Origin: Candidatus Saccharimonadota bacterium
GTDB lineage: Bacteria; Patescibacteriota; Saccharimonadia; Saccharimonadales; UBA4665
Reading direction: 5' to 3'
NCBI GenBank assembly: GCA_002746885.1
Contig: PDRS01000006.1
Coordinates: 62,001 to 126,000, forward strand
DNA length: 64,000 nt
Part shown: one piece after another, positions 16,987 to 27,225 of the stretch
Layout: each line of letters begins with the position of its first letter
How positions within the stretch are numbered: position 1 is the stretch's first letter
The notes under the pieces: model-generated
What the model was told of the DNA's origin: nothing
Databases searched by the model: none
The model's input: the letters and a program-made list of their open reading frames with translations, nothing else
Program-made: the position numbers and the translations under genes

Positions 16987-19900
16987 TTAGCGTCCCAAGT
17001 TTTCGGGGCGAGATAGCTTCCTCAGGCGCACACTTACGCCGATCAGTCCCAACGCTGCGCCAGAGAAAAGTAACATCTTCAGACTTGCAACACCCGTTTC
17101 AAGCAAAGACGGTGATTGCGGGCTTCCCCTGCTCCACACAGTAGGATGAATGGCGCTATCGGTAGCATTGGCGTTGTCACTAAGAACGGCCGTCAATCCG
17201 GCGTCTTTGTCGTTTTGGAAGTCGCCGTCGCCGTCTTGGTCGTAGTAGGCCATGGCTTGGTTTTCGACGCTGTTAACTTCTGGCGGGACAGTGGTTTTGA
17301 AAGTAATGACGACTTCGTTGGCTGAGTTGTTTTCGTCGGTGCCGCCTGGGTCTGGGGCGATGTTACCTTCCCAGCGGATGCGGTTTTCGTTCGCGTCGTA
17401 CGTACACACATCGGTAGTTGAAGCACCACGGGCGTCGCAGACTACTGATCCGGCTACGTAGGTAGTGTTCGCGGGGATTGGGTCAAGCACTTGGGTGTTG
17501 AGAGCGGTTGCGTTACCATCATTGATCCAGACCATTTTCCATTCCATTTCTGGAGCACCGCCAGAGACTGTTTTACGAGCACTCGGCGGGTCGAAGACGT
17601 TGGGGCTGCCCGTTACTTCAACAGTAGCAGTGGTGGTTTCACAGTTGGTCGGATTAGCTGCCTCACATATTTCGTAGCTTACTACGTATGTGCCTGGTGC
17701 CGTTCCAGCAGCTACATTGACTGCTCCGGTGGCTGGGTCGAGCGTTACGCCTGGGTCGGTAGTAGATACCTGAGATAGCGTAACGTCTGCGAGTGTGGCT
17801 GGGTTGCCATTTAGGGTGTCATTTGCGAGTACGTTAGCGATTGCTTCTCCGCCTGTGCTAGCGATGCTTCCCGAGTCGGTATTTGCGACGATTGGGTTAG
17901 TTGTAACAGTCACAGTTGCGGTCGAAGTTGTGCAGTTTGTTGGGTTTGCTGTTTCGCATATCTGGTACTCTACGGTGTATGCACCAGCTGGCGTTCCAGC
18001 AGCTACATTGACTGCTCCGGTTGCAGGATCAAGTGTTACGCCTGGGTTAGAGGTTGAGACTTGAGTCAGTGTAACGTTTGCTGTTGTTGCTGGGTTACCG
18101 TTTAGAGTGTCGTTGTCTAGGACATTAGGGATGGCCTCGCCACCAGTTGTTGAGATACTGCCTGAATCAGTATTTGCAACGATTGGTGCATCAGCCACCG
18201 TGATCTCTACGGTCTCGGTCGTACACAGCGAAGGTACTGTTCCGTTAACACAGACTTGGTACTCTACTGAGTAACTGCCCGCTGATACGCTGTCTGCTAC
18301 GTTGACCTCACCAGTCGCAGGATCAAGGGTAATACCTGCATCCCAAGTTCCTGACTGAGAGATAGTTACTTGCTCTAATCCTGTTCCGATAGTCGGAGTT
18401 GATCCGTTAACTGTATCGTTAGTTAGGACGTTTGGTATCGTAAAGGCGGTTCCGACTGTTCCTGAGCCTGAATCGTCATTTGTGCTAAGTGAGCAACAGT
18501 CAGCATCTTTTTGAGTGTTGTCTGTTGACGTTCCTACGTCTTGTCCTGTTGGTGATGCTGGGTTTGGGATGCCGTCTGCGTCAACTGCGTTTCCGAGGTT
18601 TTGGTTGCCTGGTGCTGGTGAGCCTGTTCCAGTAGTTACACCTGTTGCGTTTTGCAGATTGGCTGGGGTAAAGTTTCCAGCACCTTCAATTGCGTCAAAA
18701 CAGCCGTCGTTATCGGAGTCGAGATCTAGGATGTCTGGAGTACCGTCTGAGTCAGTATCCTTACATGGGCCCGAAATACCTACGAAGTAGTTGTCTCCTG
18801 CTGCATTAGGCAGAGTAAACGAGAATGCGGTTGCCCCAGCTGGCACGACAGCCGACAAGCCTCCTCTATTTGGGGCACCCGGAGGATCTATGATGAAGGT
18901 ATTTGTTCCAGCTCCCGTTCCGTTTGCCAGCGTTTCGATTGTCACATTTGACGAGAAAGTGACGTTTTTATCAAAACCAGTGAAGTGCAGATATAAGTCG
19001 GTGGTCGTCGGATTCGTAAAGCTGAACGTGTACGTTACTCCAGCGGCAGAATCAACTAAGCTCATAATACGATTCCCGACCATATTTGCCCCGTTATTAT
19101 TCAAGCCAGCAGAGCCAGGATAATTGGCGTGAGTAGATGTTGCGGTAGTTGCAACCGGATCTCGATAATTAGAGTTATTGGTAACGTTTGCTGTCATTCC
19201 ACCTAGGTTGCCGATAATCGTTGCATCTCCTGCGGTTCCGATACCCCCTGGAGTTGGATCGCTAACAGACCAAGTCATCCAGCTGGAGTCACACTCAACT
19301 GCGTCTAGGATTCCATCATTATCATCATCTAAATCGACTTGATCTGGAACGCCGTCTTCGTCTGCGTCACCCGCCAAACAGCCACCCGAGAAGTAGACCA
19401 CGTTGCTGGAGTCCCAGTTTGAATTCACCGTCACCCTTACTTCATTCACGAGAGGATGGAATTTTTGTATCACACTGCCGTTTGGCGATGTCTCGCTTTC
19501 ATTGGTCGTCTGGTTTTCATAAAAGTCACCAGGAAGCGCAACGACGCTAGCTCCTAGTGTAACTTGTTTATCGGTGACTGGGGTGCCGTCGTAAAAGGCT
19601 TCTATTTTTACTCTTTCATATCGGCTGACTGCGATCGAGTCCAAATCTCTTACATCTACTTCTAGATTGGTGATTGGCTGGTTGAATGCATAGACGAATG
19701 TCGTTGTCGCAGAAAAGGAAGGATCGGCACTAGCTCCCGACACGCTCTGGAATGCCGTATGAGCGACGATGTCGCTGTATGCATGGAATAGCCTAGGAGC
19801 ATCGCCTGTAGTCGAATGATCGATCGTTACACCGGGAATATTTGTATTCAAAGACTGACCATCAAGGGCATAGCCACCTGACGGAAACGGAGTTGCCACA

Positions 19901-20046
19901 GCTTCATAGTTTGATAGATTAGTCCCCGCAGGAACACACTGTTCACTGGCCGCCCGCACAGTAGGCTGATACGGCGTCAATACCATCGCCAGGACTAGCA
20001 CCGAGATGCTACTTACTGCCAGAATGATACTCGTTAGTTTTTTCAT
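16987..20046 (-). CDS. Giant sortase-anchored surface protein with Ca-binding and Ig-like repeats
   Basis: 1019 residues. Signal peptide (cleavage near VRAA), an N-terminal beta domain, two thrombospondin type-3-like Asp-rich calcium repeats (DADEDGVPDQVDLDDDNDG near residue 228; DTDSDGTPDILDLDSDNDG near 430), then at least three ~85-residue tandem repeats beginning ANTDSGSI and containing GVTLDPATGAVNVAAGT. A DUF11-like module follows (WINDGNATALNTQVLDPIP). The C-terminus is LLETG, a membrane segment and a basic tail, a sorting signal. Predicted adhesin or surface fibre. The repeats are similar at DNA level and could recombine. Confidence 0.85.
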   Translation of the reverse strand: MKKLTSIILAVSSISVLVLAMVLTPYQPTVRAASEQCVPAGTNLSNYEAVATPFPSGGYALDGQSLNTNIPGVTIDHSTTGDAPRLFHAYSDIVAHTAFQSVSGASADPSFSATTTFVYAFNQPITNLEVDVRDLDSIAVSRYERVKIEAFYDGTPVTDKQVTLGASVVALPGDFYENQTTNESETSPNGSVIQKFHPLVNEVRVTVNSNWDSSNVVYFSGGCLAGDADEDGVPDQVDLDDDNDGILDAVECDSSWMTWSVSDPTPGGIGTAGDATIIGNLGGMTANVTNNSNYRDPVATTATSTHANYPGSAGLNNNGANMVGNRIMSLVDSAAGVTYTFSFTNPTTTDLYLHFTGFDKNVTFSSNVTIETLANGTGAGTNTFIIDPPGAPNRGGLSAVVPAGATAFSFTLPNAAGDNYFVGISGPCKDTDSDGTPDILDLDSDNDGCFDAIEGAGNFTPANLQNATGVTTGTGSPAPGNQNLGNAVDADGIPNPASPTGQDVGTSTDNTQKDADCCSLSTNDDSGSGTVGTAFTIPNVLTNDTVNGSTPTIGTGLEQVTISQSGTWDAGITLDPATGEVNVADSVSAGSYSVEYQVCVNGTVPSLCTTETVEITVADAPIVANTDSGSISTTGGEAIPNVLDNDTLNGNPATTANVTLTQVSTSNPGVTLDPATGAVNVAAGTPAGAYTVEYQICETANPTNCTTSTATVTVTTNPIVANTDSGSIASTGGEAIANVLANDTLNGNPATLADVTLSQVSTTDPGVTLDPATGAVNVAAGTAPGTYVVSYEICEAANPTNCETTTATVEVTGSPNVFDPPSARKTVSGGAPEMEWKMVWINDGNATALNTQVLDPIPANTTYVAGSVVCDARGASTTDVCTYDANENRIRWEGNIAPDPGGTDENNSANEVVITFKTTVPPEVNSVENQAMAYYDQDGDGDFQNDKDAGLTAVLSDNANATDSAIHPTVWSRGSPQSPSLLETGVASLKMLLFSGAALGLIGVSVRLRKLSRPENLGR
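17640..18200. repeat. Tandem coding repeats (~255 bp) in the surface protein
   Basis: The segments around 17690-17890 and 17945-18180 carry closely matching sequence, including GTTACGCCTGGGT and GTTCCAGCAGCTACATTGA in both. They encode repeated Ig-like modules. Confidence 0.7.
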
Positions 20047-20108
20047 CGGTGAGTGAACCTTTCTAGTCTACGATCGCTCTGCAAGAGCTAACATACTGCT
20101 CGTGGTTA

Positions 20109-20117
20109 ATTATAACA
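20109..20117 (-). promoter_or_regulatory. Extended -10 box of the giant surface protein
   Basis: TGT-TATAAT on the minus strand, about 62 bases before the ATG. The leader contains the ribosome site GAAAGG. So this gene has a conventional leader. Confidence 0.55.
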
Positions 20118-20287
20118 CACCATTTTTATGGCAATCACGCATTTTGCACCGGTATATAGCAGCTGTCCGAGATAGCTTCGAGGAATGAGCAGTGCGGTTC
20201 GCGAGAACACTTTTAGTTTTGATGTGATCGCTTGCTTATCATGGAAATCCCCCCGAATCGTATTTAACTGAGCGCGTGGCATGAAGA

Positions 20288-20431
20288 CTAAGTGCGAAAG
20301 GCGTATATCGAGCTGTTCGAGATGTTCGGACGATCAGCAACGTCGACTTTGCGAATCAAAACCCAGCTGGTGCCGCCAAACAGTAGAGCCGCTATTATGA
20401 TGGCTAGCCAGATTTTGAACACCTTATTCAT
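20288..20431 (-). CDS. Possible small membrane protein (47 aa)
   Basis: A 47-residue frame starting ATG at 20431: N-terminal hydrophobic helix (VFKIWLAIIIAALLFGGT) followed by a short polar tail. No clear ribosome site or promoter. It lies in the 485-base gap between two minus-strand genes; the rest of that gap holds only the surface-protein promoter. Real gene uncertain. Confidence 0.35.
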   Translation of the reverse strand: MNKVFKIWLAIIIAALLFGGTSWVLIRKVDVADRPNISNSSIYAFRT

Positions 20432-20531
20432 ACATATGAGTTTAACATTGCCGCGCACGTTCTTGCCAAAACCGTGAAATTTACGAGCCTACCTGTTTGG
20501 TTCGTTACTGGCTGCGTCGCCTGCCCTGCGG

Positions 20532-21101
20532 CTATTCGACTTGACCGCTTCGTTTGCGGGAGGCAAGTGTACGGGAAATAAAGACAACTATATGTATTGC
20601 CGCCAGAACAACCACCGAAATCTGCGAAGCCGCCAAAAAGGTCCATTTTGTACTTGTCGCCAACGAGCTTGCGAAAACCTGGGTGTCCGTTATCGACGGG
20701 AACGACTTGAGCATTCCAATGACATTGAAGTTTTCTATAAAATCAAACACTGCAGCGATGATTGGTAAAAAACAGACGATCGTTAGTCTACCGACCGCAA
20801 ACGGCAGGCTGCGGATGAGTTTTTTGAGCAGCAAAAAAAGCAGCACGCCATACAATAGCGGGTACATCATATCGATAATGCTCGACACGTATTGGTATTT
20901 GGCGCGCCCCGCTTCCTGTAGAGTCTGAAAAAGCGACAAAACGTCTTCCCTGCTATATGAAAAACGCATATCGAGCGGCGTTACCTCAACCCCAGCAAGC
21001 TGATTGATCTCAGCTTCGTTTACAGGAAAGACATGCAACATAAAGAAGAAAAATATAGCTCCTAAGAAAATAATCAGTTTCCAGCTATTGATAAATTTCA
21101 T
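20532..21101 (-). CDS. Four-helix membrane protein, unknown
   Basis: 189 residues with hydrophobic segments near 8-26, 80-97, 106-125 and 155-175. The first extracytoplasmic loop is ~50 residues. There are no recognisable catalytic motifs. Codon use is ordinary for the window. I do not recognise the family. Confidence 0.65.
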   Translation of the reverse strand: MKFINSWKLIIFLGAIFFFFMLHVFPVNEAEINQLAGVEVTPLDMRFSYSREDVLSLFQTLQEAGRAKYQYVSSIIDMMYPLLYGVLLFLLLKKLIRSLPFAVGRLTIVCFLPIIAAVFDFIENFNVIGMLKSFPSITDTQVFASSLATSTKWTFLAASQISVVVLAAIHIVVFISRTLASRKRSGQVE

Positions 21102-21279
21102 GTTAGTTCTAGAGACCCTTATTGCTTATTCTTATGACAGTATACACGTACTGCAAAAGCACCGCACACTGCTTGCCGGTTCGAATAGGCCAAGCCTATT
21201 CACCAAACCAGAAAACTATTTAGACGCGTGCTTGTTCCGGATTAGTTGACTGAACCGCCGCATCGGCTCGCAAGCAGCG

Positions 21280-21288
21280 TGATAGAAT
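21280..21288 (+). promoter_or_regulatory. Extended -10 box of alpha/beta hydrolase gene
   Basis: TGA-TAGAAT ends 8 bases before ATG 21296; leaderless start predicted. Confidence 0.55.
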
Positions 21289-21295
21289 AAATTTT

Positions 21296-22087
21296 ATGAA
21301 ACGTGTCGAACTTTGCAACCGCAAAGGGCAAAAAATTATTGGCTTACTTGCTAAGCCAAAAAGAAAAGTCAAAGGCACGGCGGTTGTCCAACATGGCTGG
21401 TCTGGTCAAAAAGAGCAGGCACACATTATCGCCATGCAGGAGGTGTTTCTCGAGAATGGTTGGCAAACGTTTAATTTCGACGCCACAAATAGTTTCAACG
21501 AAAGTGACGGCGACTTTCCCGATGCGCGGCTCGGTTTGCATTACGAAGACATGGAAGATGTTTGCCAGTGGGTTCGCCGTCAAGATTGGTTTGTCCCGGG
21601 GCTGGCTGTTTCGGGGCATTCCATGGGCGGTTATGCGGCGGCGCGTTACGGCGAAGACCATCCCGAAGAAGTGCAGTCTGTCGCCGCGATTGCGCCAGTT
21701 GTGTCCGGAAACCTCTTTACTGAGGCAATTGAGCGTGATCAGCCCGGATTGTTAGCAAAATGGAAAACAGACGGTATTTGGGTGCTGGAAAGCTCATCTA
21801 GGCGCGACATCGTTAAGCGTGCGCCATACGCCGTCTACGAAGAATTGCAGCGCCACGATTTGCTACCAAATGCCGCTCGGCTCACTATGCCGGTTTTTCT
21901 ATTTGTCGGTAGCGATGATGCCAGTTGCCCGCCAGATCATGTGCGGCAGCTATTTGATGCCATACCGCATAGAAACAAAGTGTTTGAAATACTCAAAGGC
22001 GCGCCGCACACATACACCACAGAGCACGACCTACGCTGTCTCAAAAACAGTTTGAGCAAATGGCTGTATACCATCACCAATCCCTAA
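21296..22087 (+). CDS. Alpha/beta hydrolase (serine esterase/peptidase-like)
   Basis: 263 residues, no signal peptide. Nucleophile elbow GHSMGG (Ser109), acid Asp in FVGSDDASCPPDHVRQL and His in KGAPHTY form the catalytic triad. The N-terminal block TAVVQHGWSGQKEQ holds the oxyanion-hole region. Substrate unknown; members hydrolyse esters or lipids or act as dienelactone-hydrolase-like enzymes. Monocistronic. Confidence 0.85.
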   Translation: MKRVELCNRKGQKIIGLLAKPKRKVKGTAVVQHGWSGQKEQAHIIAMQEVFLENGWQTFNFDATNSFNESDGDFPDARLGLHYEDMEDVCQWVRRQDWFVPGLAVSGHSMGGYAAARYGEDHPEEVQSVAAIAPVVSGNLFTEAIERDQPGLLAKWKTDGIWVLESSSRRDIVKRAPYAVYEELQRHDLLPNAARLTMPVFLFVGSDDASCPPDHVRQLFDAIPHRNKVFEILKGAPHTYTTEHDLRCLKNSLSKWLYTITNP

Positions 22088-22165
22088 ATTAGAAACTGGC
22101 GTTCTTGCGCTCGTTCGTGTCTGGCGATATTGCTATTATCAGGGATAACGGTTATTCTAAAAATG

Positions 22166-25100
22166 ATGAATTTCAGGGTTAGGTCTATGGGTCGTTTTGT
22201 GGCTGTGTTTTTGGCAGTTTATGGCGCGTATACAGTTGTGCTCAATGCGCCGACAGCTAGCGCCGCCCTGGGCGATTCCAGCCAGCCCGCAAAATCGTGC
22301 CAGCAGATAAAACAAGCCAACCCAGCGGCGACTGACAGTCTGTATTGGCTGCAGGGTCAGAACATGAATTCTCCGCAGCAATACTACTGCGACATGACTA
22401 CGGCTGGCGGCGGTTGGCAATTGATATTTCAACGAGCTGGCGGGACTAACAACACAGAAACGTGCTCAGGAACTCAAAAAGCCATTTTGAACGATTTTTT
22501 GCACGATGGTCCTTGCGGTGACGTCAATAACTTAGCCTATGGAGATTCATACAATGCCGATGATGTTGATGCAACGTATGCAAATTTTTCTCCAGTGGAA
22601 TATTTAAATATACAAACGAGATCAAACGGCGTGGATGATACTGATGATGCATACATTTTGCATACAACTGCAAATATTTTCCCAAACAGCGCTTCACCGA
22701 GCACTGTCATAGATACGCCGATTGACCAAATTTGCGATGTTAATAACGCTAACTGTGACAACAGTGACGTGTACTGGAAATACATTGGGAATTCTTGGTT
22801 TCACTCGTCTTTGTGCCACGCTGGAAATGCGGCTGGAAATGTTGCCTATCACGGAAATTATGGCTATTGCCATAACGGCTGGACTGGCTCTGGCGCCAAC
22901 GCCTTATTTGGAAACAGAACTGGCTATAACGAAACTAAATTGTATGATCACGCCGGCGGTTCAAGGCATTACGCTGAAAGATTTTATATAAAGAGTGGCA
23001 ACACTCCGCCGTCATTTGACGCTATAAATGTCACCTCAAACAACGCTAAAAACGCAAACTTTGCCAAGGCCGGAGACGACATTTCGGTTAATCTAACGCT
23101 TCGAGTATCAGACACTTGGAGAAATAATTACAATCACGCAACTTTCTCAATTGGCAGCACAACTGGGCTGCAAACATCCGACTATCCTGGCGCTGCGACA
23201 CCAAAACTCAGTGACTCTGTCGACTACACTGTTCTGGCTGGCCAAAATGGTACACTGACCTTTACTGCTCTGGTCTTTCAGAACAACGATAACTTAGACA
23301 TTACTAACTTCACTGCACCATACACTCCAAGCAGCAATATTATTGTTGATACCGTACTACCGAACATTAATTTTACCGATGACGTCTCAGCCAGCCTTAC
23401 TTCATCCGACGCCATCACTATTACCGTAGCTGATGCCAATGTCGACCCAGCCAGTTATGAATACGGCTTCAGCCCTGACGCTACCTGTGACGCTGGCGAT
23501 ACCTACGGCAATGCCTTCACCTCCGGCACCACCTTCAACATAACTAGCCCAGCCAACAACGGGCAGTATATTTGTGTAAGAGCCGAAGACCAGGCTGGCA
23601 ACGTTAGCTACAAAGCCAGCGCAAACCCGCTGAATATTGGTCAACTAACCGCTACTCCAGCTGCCGCACCAGACTTGCAAAACACTTCAGACAGCGGTTT
23701 TTCCGACACTGACGACATCACTAACGACACCACCCCGACCTTTACTGGCAGTTGTATCGCTGGTAGTGACGTGAAGTTGTACGTTGACGGCGTGGCCACC
23801 GTTGACACCGCGACCTGTACTGCCGGTGGCACTTTTAGTATTACCTTAAGCTCACCACTTTCGTCTGGCGACTATGACATCACCTATACTCAGGATCAAA
23901 ACACACCGGGCTATCAAGAGTCCAATCAGTCGCCAGCTCTTACTGTTACTATCGACAATATCGACCCGAATAACTTAGTAGTGCAAGTTGATACTGCAGC
24001 TCCACAGGACGTTGATAATCCTTCCATTACCTTTACTGCTGTCGATAATGAGAGCGGCATTCATCACTACACCGTCCAAGTAGACGGCGGCGCTGTATCA
24101 ATCCAAACTTCACCATATACTCCCAGCTTGACCCCCGCCAGTGCTCACACGGTTGCAGTAGTCGTTTATGATGTGGCCGGCAACAGCATTACCCGGTCGG
24201 TTACTTACCCGCCAACGGTCAATATCAACTCACCGACAGTGATCATCAACACCACAATCACCGACACCACTATCATAGTCAACGGATCCAACCCGATTAC
24301 CAGTGTTGCTATAGGCGGCGTGCCATACAATAACCTTGCTTGTAGCCCTAATCCCATCCCAGCTGGTGTGGCCGGTCCGATTACTTGCAGCCTGGACATA
24401 ACTGGTTCTGGCACCCTAACCGCTACCGCGGTTGATACTATTGGCTCCACCGGTACTGCATCTCAAACCTATACCGTCGAAACAGACAGCCCTGTCATCA
24501 ATTTCACCCAAGACGTAGAACCAGGTCCAGTTCAAAATGATACCATAGCAATCTCCGTTACCGACTCCAACCCACTGGTGTCCTCCTATCAATACGGTTT
24601 CAGCGCTGATGCTACCTGTGACGCTAGCGACACCTACAACACTGCTTTCACTTCTGGAACTACCTTCTCTATCACTACCGAAAGCTACAACGGGCAATAC
24701 ATTTGTGCCCGAGCGGAAGATCAAGCCGGGAACACAAGTTACCAGGCCAGCGCCAACCCGCTCAACATAGACGTCACGGCCCCGACCGCTACCTTCGCTT
24801 TTTCTGAAACCAACCCGACCAATGGCAACGTCACGGTCACTATGACCACCTCCGAAGCCATCACTACGCCAGCCGGTTGGACGCAAGTCACCGCCACCAC
24901 ATACACCAAAACCGTCACCCAAAACATAGCTGATAACTTTACTATTACCGATCCAGCCGGCAACGCCACCGCTGTCTCATATACAGTTGGCAACATCGAC
25001 AAACAAGACCCCGTAATTACCCTAAACGGTTCCAACCCTCAGACCGTTCCCCAAGGCTCTCCATACAACGAAGCCAATGCCACTTGTACCGACAACACCT

Positions 25101-25888
25101 CCTGCAGCGTCACGATCAGCGGTAGCGTCGACACCAACACCACTGGTAACTACACAGTCACTTATACTGCCACTGATCCAGCTGGCAATAGCACCGCAAT
25201 CACCAGAACCGTTCAGGTTTTGCCAGACATGGACGACGATGGCATTCCCGATGATAGCGACCCAGATATCGATGGCGATGGCGTTTCTAACATACTAGAA
25301 ATAGTTTACGGAACCGACCCACGGGATGTTAATTCTCGCCCCCGCCCTACCGTTGACATAGCTCAGAGTGAACCATCATCTACCAATGACCCGACCTTTT
25401 CTGACGCCACTATGTCAGTAACCGGCGGGCTATGTAACCACATTTCTCAGGTTAACTCGCTACCAGTTGATGGCATCGTACCTGGCGATGACTACACTAT
25501 TGTGGCTGGAGTTGAATTTCAGCTAGCCTGTGGCGCTCTTGGCGAGTATGCTAACGTGGACTTCACTCTCGGTAGCTTTTATAGCCAGCCAGAGCTGTTG
25601 CGAGTTTATAAACGAACCAATGGTCAGCTGGTGGATATCACCAACCAAGTTACTTTGCAAAACGTAAATGGCCGAACCGTTCTCAGCTACCAGCTAACTG
25701 ACGGGCAAACTCACGACGAAGACAACCAAACCAACGCACGAATAATTGACCCGATCTATATCGGCGTTCCAGAAACCAAGCTGTCAGAAACAGGCTCAAA
25801 CATCTACGGCAACCTGGCTGCGGCGCTCGCGCTGATGATTACCAGCGCACTAGTACTGAAAGTACGCACCCCGCAGACTAAAGAGTAA
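22166..25888 (+). CDS. Giant sortase-anchored protein with fibrinogen-like domain and Ig-like repeats
   Basis: About 1240 residues. Signal peptide (cleavage near TASA), then a fibrinogen-C-like domain at ~25-290: a CQQIKQANP segment, then QQYYCDMTTAGGGWQLIFQR, the usual N-terminal hallmark. A long run of Ig/HYR-like modules follows, with two near-identical copies reading YGFSPDATCDAGDTY and YGFSADATCDASDTY. An Asp-rich calcium repeat (DMDDDGIPDDSDPDIDGDG) lies near 1050. The end is LSETG, a membrane segment and a short basic tail. Start ATG 22166 lies 8 bases after a TATTCT box; 22163 is an alternative. Predicted glycan- or host-binding adhesin. Confidence 0.85.
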   Translation: MNFRVRSMGRFVAVFLAVYGAYTVVLNAPTASAALGDSSQPAKSCQQIKQANPAATDSLYWLQGQNMNSPQQYYCDMTTAGGGWQLIFQRAGGTNNTETCSGTQKAILNDFLHDGPCGDVNNLAYGDSYNADDVDATYANFSPVEYLNIQTRSNGVDDTDDAYILHTTANIFPNSASPSTVIDTPIDQICDVNNANCDNSDVYWKYIGNSWFHSSLCHAGNAAGNVAYHGNYGYCHNGWTGSGANALFGNRTGYNETKLYDHAGGSRHYAERFYIKSGNTPPSFDAINVTSNNAKNANFAKAGDDISVNLTLRVSDTWRNNYNHATFSIGSTTGLQTSDYPGAATPKLSDSVDYTVLAGQNGTLTFTALVFQNNDNLDITNFTAPYTPSSNIIVDTVLPNINFTDDVSASLTSSDAITITVADANVDPASYEYGFSPDATCDAGDTYGNAFTSGTTFNITSPANNGQYICVRAEDQAGNVSYKASANPLNIGQLTATPAAAPDLQNTSDSGFSDTDDITNDTTPTFTGSCIAGSDVKLYVDGVATVDTATCTAGGTFSITLSSPLSSGDYDITYTQDQNTPGYQESNQSPALTVTIDNIDPNNLVVQVDTAAPQDVDNPSITFTAVDNESGIHHYTVQVDGGAVSIQTSPYTPSLTPASAHTVAVVVYDVAGNSITRSVTYPPTVNINSPTVIINTTITDTTIIVNGSNPITSVAIGGVPYNNLACSPNPIPAGVAGPITCSLDITGSGTLTATAVDTIGSTGTASQTYTVETDSPVINFTQDVEPGPVQNDTIAISVTDSNPLVSSYQYGFSADATCDASDTYNTAFTSGTTFSITTESYNGQYICARAEDQAGNTSYQASANPLNIDVTAPTATFAFSETNPTNGNVTVTMTTSEAITTPAGWTQVTATTYTKTVTQNIADNFTITDPAGNATAVSYTVGNIDKQDPVITLNGSNPQTVPQGSPYNEANATCTDNTSCSVTISGSVDTNTTGNYTVTYTATDPAGNSTAITRTVQVLPDMDDDGIPDDSDPDIDGDGVSNILEIVYGTDPRDVNSRPRPTVDIAQSEPSSTNDPTFSDATMSVTGGLCNHISQVNSLPVDGIVPGDDYTIVAGVEFQLACGALGEYANVDFTLGSFYSQPELLRVYKRTNGQLVDITNQVTLQNVNGRTVLSYQLTDGQTHDEDNQTNARIIDPIYIGVPETKLSETGSNIYGNLAAALALMITSALVLKVRTPQTKE

Positions 25889-26080
25889 ACAGTAACTCTT
25901 TCCTAAATTTTTCTGCCTTTTCAAAAGCCAGAGGCAATGGCGAACAATAGTTGTCGTTTTCTTGCAAAAACGTTTCCAGCTCGGCCGGCGTTAGCCACTG
26001 GAAATTAACCACCTCATTGTCGACAAAATCGGACTTTGCCGGTTTTCACCACTTTTCCTTAGGCCAACCTAATTTTTGTT
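25878..26080 (-). pseudogene. NUDIX hydrolase relic (3' end only)
   Basis: The minus strand encodes DNEVVNFQWLTPAELETFL and onward to a stop at 25878, the usual C-terminal part of NUDIX proteins. An in-frame TGA interrupts it near 26050 and no NUDIX box remains. It overlaps the 3' end of the giant surface gene by 11 bases. Read as a decayed or truncated gene. Confidence 0.55.
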
Positions 26081-26593
26081 TCACTTTATTCCCAATTTCC
26101 TTAGTCTAGCGTTGATCGAGGGGATATTCGCGGCTTTGATTTCCTGTACTATTATTTCAAACTCTCTTTTAAACCCTTCGTTTTTATTTGCCAATTCAAA
26201 CAAAGCTTGGACTGAATTGACTCTAACGATTTTACTTTCATTTTTGTCTTTTACCCATTGTTTTAATTTATTCCAGACCATTCCTAACTCCGTAGCCGAA
26301 AAATCAAGTCTTGATGCAATTAACGCCAGATGCCACTTCAGCTCTTTATCAACCGCTACGTTCAGTAAATTGATGACATCTTGACTATGACCTGTAAGAT
26401 ATTCTGGGTTATGCAACGTTACCTTCTCGACAGCATCGGCAGCACGCATAACAATCAGCCTATCGTCTGTAAGCAAATATTGAAATAGCTGCTCAAAATC
26501 TGTTTGCGTCTTTATTAACGACACGACTTTATCTACGTCTGCAATAGAACGTAAATCACCGCCACTCAAGTATTTGACTAGGTTGTTGGTCAT
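26081..26593 (-). CDS. HEAT-like helical protein, unknown
   Basis: 170 residues, all-helical, with repeat-like pairs of helices (LIVMRAADAVEKVTLHNPEYL; RVNSVQALFELANKNEGF) suggestive of HEAT/ARM repeats. No catalytic motif. Its ATG overlaps the stop of the GyrI-like gene by 4 bases, so the two are co-translated. First genes of the AT-richer accessory island. Confidence 0.7.
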   Translation of the reverse strand: MTNNLVKYLSGGDLRSIADVDKVVSLIKTQTDFEQLFQYLLTDDRLIVMRAADAVEKVTLHNPEYLTGHSQDVINLLNVAVDKELKWHLALIASRLDFSATELGMVWNKLKQWVKDKNESKIVRVNSVQALFELANKNEGFKREFEIIVQEIKAANIPSINARLRKLGIK

Positions 26594-27207
26594 TGTCGTT
26601 TTACAGGCTGCCTTAAAATTGTTTTCATTTTTTCAGGAACGGTTTTTCTTGGGTCGGAAAGATAAATCTCGTGATGCAACCCATTTTCAACCAGTTCATT
26701 TTTTTTCATAAAATCTTTCATTTGATTTATTGTATCGGGTTCTGTTGCGTAGGGCCCAACATGCACAATTTGAACACATTGCCCTTCTGTAATGTTTTCC
26801 AACAAAATTTCTTTTATTTTCTCAATTCCTTTTTTCTTAATTACGTTTGCTTTTGCTTGCTCGAAATTTTCTATGGTTACAAATTCCGGCAACCTGATTA
26901 ACAATTTCCAGTGCCATTCATTTCTTGGTACATCCAGCGCGTTTTTATCTGAGTTCACCCACCAAAGTCCTTCAAGTTTGGAAACAGCAAAGTCCATTTC
27001 TTGATTTTTGTAAATATTTTTTATTCCGTACGCAAGAGGATAAAGCGCTTCAACCGCTTTCGTAAATTCAATTCCCGCAGGTTCGCCTTTTCCTAAAATT
27101 GTCAGAAATTTTAACTCACTAAATTCTTTTATTTCAGGTTTGTTTTTAGCAGAAAAATATTCTTTGTCTTGTTTTACTAAATCGGTTTTTTCCATAGTTT
27201 TCTCCAC
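26590..27207 (-). CDS. GyrI-like small-molecule-binding protein
   Basis: 205 residues. The C-terminal ~150 residues match the GyrI-like/SOUL fold of multidrug-binding regulators (VQIVHVGPYATEPDTINQMKDF; NGLHHEIYLSDPRK). No DNA-binding domain is present, so it is a stand-alone ligand-binding or hydrolase-type GyrI protein. Ribosome site GGAG precedes the ATG. Confidence 0.8.
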   Translation of the reverse strand: MEKTMEKTDLVKQDKEYFSAKNKPEIKEFSELKFLTILGKGEPAGIEFTKAVEALYPLAYGIKNIYKNQEMDFAVSKLEGLWWVNSDKNALDVPRNEWHWKLLIRLPEFVTIENFEQAKANVIKKKGIEKIKEILLENITEGQCVQIVHVGPYATEPDTINQMKDFMKKNELVENGLHHEIYLSDPRKTVPEKMKTILRQPVKRQ

Positions 27208-27225
27208 GGCTTTAAAAATAAATGT

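Noticed and set aside
17640..18200. Repeat array as a CRISPR
   Set aside because: The repeats are long, degenerate and in frame with a surface protein; there are no short direct repeats with unique spacers, and no cas genes anywhere in the window.
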